From Sphingopyxis sp. HIX (GTDB lineage Bacteria; Pseudomonadota; Alphaproteobacteria; Sphingomonadales; Sphingomonadaceae): 52,403 bases of DNA. The stretch's first letter is position 1. The number at the start of each line of letters is the position of its first letter. A model generated the notes under the pieces. It was not told where the DNA came from, searched no databases, and saw nothing but the letters and a program-made list of their open reading frames with translations. Position numbers and translations under genes: made by a program. Below are positions 9,715 to 17,015 of this stretch, piece by piece. The stretch covers positions 1-52,403 of the forward strand of contig NZ_LNSB01000039.1 in the NCBI RefSeq assembly GCF_001468285.1. The letters run 5' to 3'.

Positions 9715-11139
9715 ATGACGATCGCGCCATCGCAGACGCTGCTGGACCGGCTCGCGGCGCTGCTGGGGCCCAAGGGGTTTACGCAGGATGCAGACGCCCT
9801 CGCTCCCTGGCTGACCGACTGGCGCGGGCGTTACCATGGCCGGACCGCGGCGATGCTGTCGCCGGCGAGCACGGAGGAAGTGGCAGAGGCGGTGCGGCTT
9901 TGCGCCGAGGCGGGGGTGGCGATCGTGCCGCAGGGCGGCAATAGCGGGATGGTCGGCGGCGCGACCCCCGACGCGAGCGGCGAGCAGCTGTTGCTCAGCA
10001 CGAGACGGCTGAACCGCGTGCGCAGCATCGATGCCGAGGCGCGGATCGCGGTCGCCGAGGCGGGGGTGATCCTGCAGAGCTTCCATGAGGCGGCGCTGGC
10101 CGAGGGGCTGCGCTTTCCGCTGACCTTGGGGGGCAAGGGGTCGGCGACGATCGGCGGGCTCGTGTCGACCAACGCCGGGGGCACGCAGGTGCTGCGCCAC
10201 GGGACGATGCGCACGCTGGTCGCGGGGATCGAGGCGGTGCTGCCCGACGGGCGCGTCTTCGACGGGCTGGCGCCGCTCAAGAAGGACAATCGCGGATATG
10301 ACCTCCGCCACCTGTTCTGCGGCGCCGAGGGCACGCTGGGGATCGTGACCGCGGCGTCGCTGCATCTGGTGCCCGCCGCCGAAGCGCGCGCGACGGCGTG
10401 GATCGGGCTCGAATCGCCGGGCGACGCGCTGCTGCTGCTGCGCGAACTCGACGCGGCGATCGGGGCGCCATTGGAGGGCTTCGAGATTTTGCCGCAGGCC
10501 TGCCTCGACGCGGTGCTGCGGCATATTCCGCAGACGCGGCATCCGTTGGACGCGGACCAGCCCTGGTATGCGCTGGTCGAGCTGGCGGGCGATGCGAGCG
10601 ACGACCTGGCGGCGCGGCTGGAGGCCGCGCTGGGCGCGGCGCATGCGCGGGGGCTGATCGAGGACGCGGCGATGGCGCGCAGCGAGCGCGAGAGCGAGGA
10701 TTTCTGGCGGCTGCGCGATTCGATCTCGGAGGCCGAGCGCGCCGAGGGGCCCGCGATCCAGCACGACGTGAGCGTGCCGGTGGCAGCGATGCCGCGCTTC
10801 ATTGCGGAGAATCCGGCGCGGCTGGCGGCCGCCTTTCCAGGGACGCGTGCGCTGTCGTTCGGACATCTGGGCGACGGCAATATCCATCATCATGTCCAGC
10901 CGCCGGTCGGGGCCGACGGGGCGGCGTGGCTCGCGGCGCATGGCGAGGAAGCGAGCCGGATCGTCTATGGCCATGTGATCGAGCTCGGCGGATCGATTTC
11001 GGCCGAACATGGGATCGGGCAGATGAAGCGCGACGTGTTTGCGGCGCTCGACAGCCCGTCGCGGCTCGCGGCGCTGCGCGCGATCAAAGCCGGACTCGAC
11101 CCTGCGGGGCTGTTCAATCCGGGCAAGCTTATTGCCTGA
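9715..11139 (+). CDS. FAD-binding oxidoreductase (D-2-hydroxyglutarate / D-lactate dehydrogenase type)
   Basis: A 474-residue flavoprotein of the vanillyl-alcohol oxidase superfamily. The N-terminal FAD-binding domain has the PQGGNSGMVGGA loop (about 78-89), SATIGGLVSTNAGG and FCGAEGTLGIVT. The C-terminal cap domain has the metal-binding motif FGHLGDGNIHHH and the GGSISAEHGIG signature of D-2-hydroxyacid dehydrogenases. Such enzymes oxidise D-2-hydroxyglutarate or D-lactate and reduce ETF or a quinone. The length fits. The 3-phosphoglycerate dehydrogenase side reaction is one known source of D-2-hydroxyglutarate, but the true substrate cannot be read from sequence. Confidence 0.92.
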   Translation: MTIAPSQTLLDRLAALLGPKGFTQDADALAPWLTDWRGRYHGRTAAMLSPASTEEVAEAVRLCAEAGVAIVPQGGNSGMVGGATPDASGEQLLLSTRRLNRVRSIDAEARIAVAEAGVILQSFHEAALAEGLRFPLTLGGKGSATIGGLVSTNAGGTQVLRHGTMRTLVAGIEAVLPDGRVFDGLAPLKKDNRGYDLRHLFCGAEGTLGIVTAASLHLVPAAEARATAWIGLESPGDALLLLRELDAAIGAPLEGFEILPQACLDAVLRHIPQTRHPLDADQPWYALVELAGDASDDLAARLEAALGAAHARGLIEDAAMARSERESEDFWRLRDSISEAERAEGPAIQHDVSVPVAAMPRFIAENPARLAAAFPGTRALSFGHLGDGNIHHHVQPPVGADGAAWLAAHGEEASRIVYGHVIELGGSISAEHGIGQMKRDVFAALDSPSRLAALRAIKAGLDPAGLFNPGKLIA

Positions 11140-11226
11140 CCCCTTGCGCCGCGGCGCTGGGGCCAATAAGGCGCGCAATCGCTTTTTTTCGCCCGCGTGC
11201 GGGCTCAATGTTTTCGGAGTTCGATC

Positions 11227-12003
11227 ATGGCCACTGCGCCCGCTGCCAATCTGCCGCTTTTCTACCAGGACCTGGTGCCGCTTTCGAGCATCGACCACGC
11301 CAATTTCCGCGCGCGTGCGCTCGACAAGGCCGACTTCCTGATCAACCAGCATGCGGTACCGCTGACCTCGGACGAGTTCGCTTCGGCCAGCCGTTTCTAC
11401 CCGATCGTCTTTTCGGCGGGCGACAATCCGGTGCCGCTGGCGCTGATGGGCCTGAACGAAGGCGTCAACACCTTCGTCGGCGAGGACGGCAAGCTGCTGA
11501 ACCCGGTCTATGTCCCGGCCTATGTCCGCCGCTATCCCTTCCTGCTCGCCAAGCTGCGCCCCGACACCGATGAGCTGTCGCTTTGCTTCGACCCGACCTC
11601 GGGCGCGATCGGCGAGTTCGACGAGGGCGACGCGCTGTTCGAAAATGGCGAGCCGACCGAGCCGACCAAGGCCGTGCTCGAATTCTGCAAGAATTTCGAG
11701 GAAGCCGGCCAGCGCACCGGGCTGTTCATGGAAGAGCTGAAAAAGGCCGACCTGCTGATGGACGGCGAAGTCAGCATCCAGCCCGAAGGCAGCGACAAGC
11801 CCTTCATCTATCGCGGCTTCCAGATGGTCGACGAGAACAAGCTGCGCGAACTGCGCGGCGACGTGCTGCGCAAGATGATGCAAAACGGCATGCTCGGCCT
11901 GATCTTTGCGCACCTCTTCTCGCTGCAGCTGATGCGCGAAGTCTTTGCCGAGCAGATCAAGGCGGGCAAGGTGCCCGAGATCGCCGCGGCACTGAACGCC
12001 TGA
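11227..12003 (+). CDS. SapC family protein
   Basis: A 258-residue protein of the SapC family (named after a Campylobacter surface-layer locus). It shows the family opening around LPLFYQDLVPLSSIDHANF, the SRFYPIVFSAG region and PVYVPAYVRRYPFLL, then an acidic middle and a C-terminal segment with LRELRGD and GMLGLIFAHLFSLQLM. There is no signal peptide. In sphingomonads and caulobacters these genes often sit near tryptophan halogenases and TonB receptors, but here the neighbour is a flavoprotein. The start at ATG 11227 has GGAG about 8 bases upstream. The molecular role is unknown. Confidence 0.9.
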   Translation: MATAPAANLPLFYQDLVPLSSIDHANFRARALDKADFLINQHAVPLTSDEFASASRFYPIVFSAGDNPVPLALMGLNEGVNTFVGEDGKLLNPVYVPAYVRRYPFLLAKLRPDTDELSLCFDPTSGAIGEFDEGDALFENGEPTEPTKAVLEFCKNFEEAGQRTGLFMEELKKADLLMDGEVSIQPEGSDKPFIYRGFQMVDENKLRELRGDVLRKMMQNGMLGLIFAHLFSLQLMREVFAEQIKAGKVPEIAAALNA

Positions 12004-12059
12004 TGCACCCGGCGACGCGGAGCGGCCGCGCCAGCCGCGCCGCGCCGCGTCGCCCGGTT

Positions 12060-12269
12060 TCAGAAGTCGATCGCGATTCCCTTGAGCTCCCAGTCGCCGT
12101 AGCGCACCGGGTTGCGCCCGCCGGGCTGGTCCTCGGCGGGGTCCTCCTTCATCGCCTCGGGCGCCGGAACCGGGCTGTTCTGCCAGCCCGCGGGTGCTTT
12201 CACATGCGCCGGGCGCTTGGTCGCACGCGGCGTGCCGCCGATGCTGTCCGGATTGCTGCTCTGGGTCAT
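12060..12269 (-). CDS. DUF1674 / SDHAF4-like succinate dehydrogenase assembly factor
   Basis: A 69-residue protein whose C-terminus NPVRYGDWELKGIAIDF matches the DUF1674 signature (P.RYGDWE.KG...DF). In eukaryotes this family (SDHAF4/Sdh8) protects flavinylated SdhA during complex II assembly, and alphaproteobacteria carry homologues. The rest is polar and probably disordered, as is usual. The start at 12269 is the ATG of MTQSSNPDS; 37 bases separate it from the divergent rsmB. No sdh genes lie in the window, so the role is inferred from the family. Confidence 0.88.
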   Translation of the reverse strand: MTQSSNPDSIGGTPRATKRPAHVKAPAGWQNSPVPAPEAMKEDPAEDQPGGRNPVRYGDWELKGIAIDF

Positions 12270-12306
12270 GGCCCCATGATAAGCCCTTTCGCGCGCTTCG
12301 CCAACC

Positions 12307-13602
12307 ATGGCTGATCGCCGCCGCCCGCCCCGCCGCGCCCGGCCCGATGCCGAGCCGCCAGGCACCGCGCCGCGGCGCGCGGCGCTGCGCCTGCTCGACG
12401 CGATCCTGCGCCGCGGCGACCCGCTCGACATCGCCTCGCACGCCGCGACGCAGGGGCTGGCGCCCGCCGACCGCGCCTTTGCGGTGGCGATCGTGTCCGA
12501 GACGCTGCGCTGGATGGCCGATATCGACGCGCTGATCGACGGCGCGACCGCGCAGCCGCTGCCCGAGGACGTCAAGTCGCGCGCGGTGCTGCGCCTCGCG
12601 CTCGCGCAATTGCTGGTGCTGAAGAGCCCGGGGCATGCGGTGGTATCGACCGCGCTGCCGCTGGTCGATGGCGGGCCGCGGCGGCTGGTCCATGCGCTGT
12701 TGTCGCGCGCGCAGCAGGAAGAATGGGCGCTGCCCGAGTGCGCCACCCTGCCCGCCGCCACGGCCGCGCGCTGGTCCGCGGCGTGGGGCGATGCGATCGT
12801 GACGGTGGCCGAGGCGGCGTGGAGCGCCGCGCCGCCGCTCGACCTGAGCTTTGCCAAGGAGCCCGATGCGGCGACCTGGCCCGATGGCGTGCGCCTGGCG
12901 CCGCACCATTTGCGGCTGCCGCGCGGGCAGGCGGTGACCGGGCTGCCCGGTTTCGAGGCGGGCGGCTGGTGGGTGCAGGATATCGCCGCGAGCATCCCCG
13001 CGCGGCTGCTCGGCACCGGCGAGGGCCGCACGGTGCTCGACCTTTGCGCCGCGCCCGGGGGCAAGACGATGCAACTCGCCGCGGCGGGCTGGTCGGTGCT
13101 CGCGGTCGATGCGAGCGCCAAAAGGCTGGCACGGCTCGAGGAAAACCTCGACCGCACCGGTCTCGAGGCCGCGGTCGTACAGGGCGATATCCGCCAATGG
13201 GCGCCCGGCGAGGCGGCCGATGCGGTGCTGCTCGACGCGCCCTGTTCGGCGACGGGCATCTTTCGCCGCCACCCCGATGTGCTCCACCGCATCGAAGCGC
13301 GCGAGATCGCCGACATGGCGGCGCTGCAGGCCGAATTGCTGGTCCGCGCGGCGGCGTGGGTGAAGCCCGGCGGGACGCTCGTCTATGCCACCTGCTCGCT
13401 CGAACGCGCCGAGGGCGAGGATCAGATCGCGGCGTTCCTGGCGGCGCATCCGGGGTGGAGCGTCGAAGCGGCGCTTGCGGAAGAGCTGCCCGGGGGTGTC
13501 GAGCCGACCGCCGAAGGCTTCGTACGCACCCTGCCCGGCATGCTGGCCGATGCGGGCGGGCTCGACGGCTTTTTTGTGGCGCGGCTGCGCGCGCCTGCCT
13601 GA
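12307..13602 (+). CDS. rsmB: 16S rRNA (cytosine-967-C5)-methyltransferase RsmB-like
   Basis: A 431-residue RNA m5C methyltransferase. The N-terminal NusB-like helical domain (about 20-150) contains ADRAFAVAIVSETLRW and SRAVLRLALAQLL. The SAM-binding domain has motif I LDLCAAPGGKT, motif IV LLDAPCSATGIFRRHPDV with the PC cysteine, and motif VI VYATCSLERAE with the catalytic TC cysteine. The two cysteines are the nucleophile and release residues of this family. In place of the usual long linker the protein is rich in Ala. The target C967 is inferred from RsmB; related RsmF-type enzymes lack the NusB part. Confidence 0.93.
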   Translation: MADRRRPPRRARPDAEPPGTAPRRAALRLLDAILRRGDPLDIASHAATQGLAPADRAFAVAIVSETLRWMADIDALIDGATAQPLPEDVKSRAVLRLALAQLLVLKSPGHAVVSTALPLVDGGPRRLVHALLSRAQQEEWALPECATLPAATAARWSAAWGDAIVTVAEAAWSAAPPLDLSFAKEPDAATWPDGVRLAPHHLRLPRGQAVTGLPGFEAGGWWVQDIAASIPARLLGTGEGRTVLDLCAAPGGKTMQLAAAGWSVLAVDASAKRLARLEENLDRTGLEAAVVQGDIRQWAPGEAADAVLLDAPCSATGIFRRHPDVLHRIEAREIADMAALQAELLVRAAAWVKPGGTLVYATCSLERAEGEDQIAAFLAAHPGWSVEAALAEELPGGVEPTAEGFVRTLPGMLADAGGLDGFFVARLRAPA

Positions 13603-13654
13603 ATCATGTCGCCCTCAAAAGGCAGCGTCGCTCACATCCTTGCCGTCGCGAAAT

Positions 13655-13796
13655 CTCGCACGAAGCCACGAAGCCACAAAGAGGGTGTGGACTGGGAGCG
13701 ATTCTTCGGAATGCGAGGCGCGCTGATCCAGTCGCTTGCGGCGATGCGCTTGCCTTGGGAAGGAAGCCTCTTTGTGGCTTCGTGGCTTCGTGCGAG
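13655..13796. repeat. Perfect 30-bp inverted repeat with internal tandem octamer, family D
   Basis: The left arm 13655-13684 and right arm 13767-13796 are exact reverse complements. Each arm holds a tandem CACGAAGC unit followed by CACAAAGAGG. The 82-base spacer has no gene I can support. The element lies between rsmB and the convergent cyclase gene, on the 3' side of the TIR/cyclase cassette. Confidence 0.85.
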
Positions 13797-13814
13797 CCTA
13801 TTTTGTGATCAATC

Positions 13815-15599
13815 TTATCGCGCCCGCCGCGACAAGCGGTAGAGCGCGAGGTCGCCGTAATCCTTGGCGAGCTGGACCTTGCCGACATAGTCGCAGTCGA
13901 AGTCGCGGATGTTCACCAGCGCGAGCATCGCCGCCATCGGCTGGGTGCAATAGATTTGCCCGACGAGCGTGACGGGCTCGATCCGCGCAGTGCGGGTGAC
14001 TTCGGTGCCGTACCAGAGTTCGTTGCCGACCACCGGATCGCGCCCGCGGTAGATGGGACCGAAATGGATGCCGGTGCGCATGCCCGCGTGATGCCCCTCG
14101 AGCCCCAGCCCGGGCGGCAGCACCGCGAGCTGTTCCTGCATCGCTAGCGCGATCTGCGCGGCTACGGCGGGCTCCGAGATCACGGCATAGACCGCGTCGC
14201 CCCAGGTGTTGCGGAACAGCACATGCTCGCCGAAATTGTCGAGCACACGGCCGATGCCGCCCATCACCTCGCGCGCGAAGACCGGCAGTTCGCGCTCGCC
14301 GAGCTTCGAGAAGCCGGCGAAGTCGGCGAAGAGGATCGCGTAAAGCCCGCGCCGATGGTCTTCGGGCGGCGGGAGCGGCGCGGGGAAATCGAGCCGCCGG
14401 TCGAGCCCGCCGACCGCGATCAATTGGGTGCGGCCGCCATAGGTCTCCCACAAGGCGATGTCGGCGTTGGTGCCGGCGATCGCACCCTGGCTGCGCGCCA
14501 GCACGTCGGGGTCGACGACGGCGAGCTGGACCGCCTCGGTCTCGAGTTCGCGCGCGCGCAGCTTGGCGAGCCCCATCGCGGTGTGCGAGCCGAGGATGAA
14601 CTGGCAATCGTCGCTGACGTAGCGCGAGTTGCTGGCGAAATGGACCATCGCCGCGGCGTCGCGGCAGTGCTGGTACCGCGCCACCCAGCCTTCGCCTCCC
14701 GGGCGCACCGACTGGGCGATGAAATCCTCTTCGGCGAATGGGAGGATCACCGTGAGGTCGATGCCGCGCCTTATCGCCTCCTCGGCGAAGAGGATGTCGG
14801 CGCCGCAGGCGAGCGGGCCGATCAGCGCCGAGAAGGGCTGCGCGTCGAAGGCCCCCGATATCGCCGCCAGCGCGCGCGCTTCGCCCTCGCCGCCCTCGCG
14901 GAACATGCGGCCGCAATAGACGCCGACGGGCGGCGGGCGCAGACGGTCGGCGACCGCGCTCGCCCATCGCGCGTCGACTGCGCCGCTGCTCGCGAGCCGC
15001 ATGATCTGGCGGCAGGTCGAGGCGCGGTCGCCGGCGCGCGCGCCGCCCATCGCATCGGCGGCGGCCGCGCGCGCGAGCGCCTCTTCGCCGCGGCCGAGCA
15101 GCAGCAGCGCCTCGATCAGCGTCACCGCGTCCCAATAATTGCCCGCCGCCCCCGCTGCCGCGATCGGCTCGGCCAGCGCCGCGGCGTGCTCGGGATCGCC
15201 GAGCATGGCGTAGAGGCTGGCGGCGTTGATCGCAGGGAAGCTGTCGCCCGACACGTCCCAGGCATGGGCATAAGCGGCGGCCGCCTTTTCGAGCCAGGCC
15301 TGGCGCTCGTCGAGGCCGCGGTCGAAGGCGCGGTCCTTCCAGATGCGCCCGGCGAGCGCGAGGCAGTCGACGTCACCGGTATCGGCCAGCCCGAGCCGTT
15401 CGTAGAGGTGCATCGCGCCGAGACTGTCGCCCGACGCCGCAAGCGCACGGACCATCAGATAGCGCAGCCGGTCGCTTTCGAGCCCCTGCTTGCGCGCCGC
15501 AGCGGCGCAGTCGAAAGCGCTCAGCGCGTCGCCGTGCCCGAGACGGTGCGCGACCTCCGCCTCGGCGGCGGCGAGGTCCGCCGTCGCCGCCTCGCTCAT
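13815..15599 (-). CDS. TPR / SLOG-like / class III nucleotide cyclase protein
   Basis: A 594-residue soluble protein in three parts. Residues 1-220 are alpha-helical TPR-like repeats. Residues 222-330 look like a SLOG-type Rossmann domain (VGVYCG, then GADILFAEEAIRRGIDLTVI, then PFAEEDF); SLOG domains are thought to bind or sense nucleotides. Residues 415-590 form a class III cyclase domain with both metal aspartates (D426 in FADFAGF, D468 in WGDAVYAV) and the arginine R539 (TARIEPV). The usual base-selecting Lys and Asp positions appear to be N464 and L528, and the transition-state Asn is T535. The product nucleotide is therefore uncertain, or the domain may be inactive. It starts inside the TIR gene's stop (4-base overlap), so it is translationally coupled downstream of it. 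Confidence 0.9.
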   Translation of the reverse strand: MSEAATADLAAAEAEVAHRLGHGDALSAFDCAAAARKQGLESDRLRYLMVRALAASGDSLGAMHLYERLGLADTGDVDCLALAGRIWKDRAFDRGLDERQAWLEKAAAAYAHAWDVSGDSFPAINAASLYAMLGDPEHAAALAEPIAAAGAAGNYWDAVTLIEALLLLGRGEEALARAAAADAMGGARAGDRASTCRQIMRLASSGAVDARWASAVADRLRPPPVGVYCGRMFREGGEGEARALAAISGAFDAQPFSALIGPLACGADILFAEEAIRRGIDLTVILPFAEEDFIAQSVRPGGEGWVARYQHCRDAAAMVHFASNSRYVSDDCQFILGSHTAMGLAKLRARELETEAVQLAVVDPDVLARSQGAIAGTNADIALWETYGGRTQLIAVGGLDRRLDFPAPLPPPEDHRRGLYAILFADFAGFSKLGERELPVFAREVMGGIGRVLDNFGEHVLFRNTWGDAVYAVISEPAVAAQIALAMQEQLAVLPPGLGLEGHHAGMRTGIHFGPIYRGRDPVVGNELWYGTEVTRTARIEPVTLVGQIYCTQPMAAMLALVNIRDFDCDYVGKVQLAKDYGDLALYRLSRRAR

Positions 15600-16816
15600 T
15601 GCGCCGCCGCTTCGGCCGATTTCAGCAGCGCGACATTCGCCTTTTCGATCGCCGAGAGCTGCACATTGTCGGTGGTCGGCTGGTACCAGGCGAAGCGGCT
15701 GAAATGCGCGCGCAGCGACGGATCCTTGAAGCGGAAACCGTTGCGCGCGAAAATTTCGTTGCGCGCGATGCGCAGCTCGTTGGCGCCGAAATAGGCGATA
15801 TCGTCTTCGGTCAGCAGGCGCTCGGACGAATCGGGGATCACGACCCCGCTGCCGCCGACACCGGTGGGGGCGACGATCGGCGGGCTCGCGGTGGGTGCGG
15901 GATCGGGACTGGCGCCGTCGAGCACGCGGATCAGCTTACGGAACATATAGCCGGTAGTGCCGTCGGCCTTCCGCACGCGCCACCAAGCGCCGCTCTGCTG
16001 ATAGGTCAGGAATTTCTCGCCCTCGAGCACCTTGCCGAGGATGGTCGCGCTCGACGAGGGTTCGGCGCGGATGTTGGTGAAGCCCTCGGGATCGTTGATC
16101 ACCGCCGCGAGAGTGAAGGCCTCGCCCGGCGTCGCGGGGCTGTCGGCCTCGCCCGCCGTCGGCGTGCTGCCCGCGCCCGCGGCGGGGTCGCTGCCCTCCA
16201 CAGTGCGCATCGGGGTGGGCTGGAGGAGCCACCAGGCGAGCGCGGCGCCGATGATGGCGACCGCGCCGATGATCCACGGGAGCGGCGAGCCCTTTGCGGC
16301 GGCGGGTTCGGGGGGCGGCGGAGCCGGAGTCGGTGCGGGCGTCGGCACGGGTGCCGGGGCCGGCGAAGGCGCGGGAGCTGGCGGCGCAGGCGATGCAACG
16401 ACTGCCTCCCCGCCCGTCAGTGGCGGACGGCCGCACAGGTCCTCGAGGCTCATCAGCACCTTGCGCCAGCCGCGGTGGTCGGGCTCACCGTTCCAGTCGG
16501 CGAGCTCGGCGAACTGGATCTGGTTGAACGGCAGCGGCGGCATGACGTCATCGATCGCGGTCTGGACGAGCTTTTTCTGGTTGCGCGCGACATCGGCCTC
16601 GGCGCGCACCCATTCGGACTGCGCCGAGGCGTGCGACCAGACGACGATCGCGGCCTTGGCGCTGCCGATCTTTTCGGTGATCACGTCGCCATAGCTGCGG
16701 TGCGGCGGCAGCTCGGCGTCCCACCACAGGTCGTAGCCCGCGGCCTGCACCGCATGCGCGATCTGCGCGACGCGCTCCTTGTTCTCGCGCGAATAGGAAA
16801 TGAAGACGTCGACCAT
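15596..16816 (-). CDS. TIR-TM-SH3-YARHG membrane protein
   Basis: A 406-residue protein. Residues 1-130 are a TIR domain (VDVFISYSRENKERV, WWDAELPPHRSYGD, AIVVWSHASAQSEWVRAE). Glu73 in WVRAE aligns with the catalytic glutamate of SARM1 (WVHKE), so NAD+ cleavage is possible. A Pro/Ala-rich linker (about 140-180) leads to one membrane segment (PWIIGAVAIIGAALAWWLL, about 186-204), then a bacterial SH3 domain (about 240-300; TNIRAEPSSSATILGKV, WWRVR) and a C-terminal YARHG domain (about 335-400; ELRIARNEIFARNGFRF). TIR should lie in the cytoplasm and SH3/YARHG in the periplasm. The start at 16816 matches the domain edge and has a GGGGG-rich site upstream. It is the first gene of the two-gene cassette. 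Confidence 0.9.
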   Translation of the reverse strand: MVDVFISYSRENKERVAQIAHAVQAAGYDLWWDAELPPHRSYGDVITEKIGSAKAAIVVWSHASAQSEWVRAEADVARNQKKLVQTAIDDVMPPLPFNQIQFAELADWNGEPDHRGWRKVLMSLEDLCGRPPLTGGEAVVASPAPPAPAPSPAPAPVPTPAPTPAPPPPEPAAAKGSPLPWIIGAVAIIGAALAWWLLQPTPMRTVEGSDPAAGAGSTPTAGEADSPATPGEAFTLAAVINDPEGFTNIRAEPSSSATILGKVLEGEKFLTYQQSGAWWRVRKADGTTGYMFRKLIRVLDGASPDPAPTASPPIVAPTGVGGSGVVIPDSSERLLTEDDIAYFGANELRIARNEIFARNGFRFKDPSLRAHFSRFAWYQPTTDNVQLSAIEKANVALLKSAEAAAQ

Positions 16817-16893
16817 CGGCTTGCCCCCTGCTGTCGCGGGCGAGGCTAGCGGGGCGCGATAGGGATTGCCAGTGCTCGCGATCACATCCCATC

Positions 16894-17006
16894 TCTCTCC
16901 CTTCAGGGGAGAGATACGCAGGCTTGCCGGTTTACCGGCTAGCCGGAGTTGAGAGGGGATTGGATGCTTCCCCCTCTCCCAACCCTCTCCCCTAAAGGGG
17001 AGAGGG
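16894..17006. repeat. Tandem hairpins upstream of the TIR gene and downstream of the DUF885 gene
   Basis: There are two related hairpins: TCTCTCCC...GGGAGAGA at 16894-16914, and an 11-bp perfect stem CCCTCTCCCCT/AGGGGAGAGGG at 16983-17006. Between them lies a smaller GCCGG...CCGGC stem. The second hairpin is 9 bases past the DUF885 stop and is a likely terminator; the whole block resembles a dispersed repeat. Confidence 0.75.
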
Positions 17007-17015
17007 CTATGAGGG

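Noticed and set aside
11188..11205. GCCCGCGTGCGGGC with a nearby T run as a terminator
   Set aside because: The T run precedes the hairpin on the plus strand and would be an A run after it on the minus strand, so neither orientation forms an intrinsic terminator.
9691..13449. Long minus-strand open frame of about 1250 codons
   Set aside because: It lies opposite the flavoprotein, SapC and rsmB genes, which carry clear family motifs. Its own product has no recognisable domain and is low-complexity.
13655..13796. Repeated CACGAAGC units as a CRISPR array
   Set aside because: There are only two short tandem units per arm, arranged as an inverted repeat; there are no regular spacers or cas genes.
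14223..15794. Plus-strand open frame opposite the cyclase gene
   Set aside because: Antisense shadow of the real minus-strand cyclase gene; no start signal and no motif.
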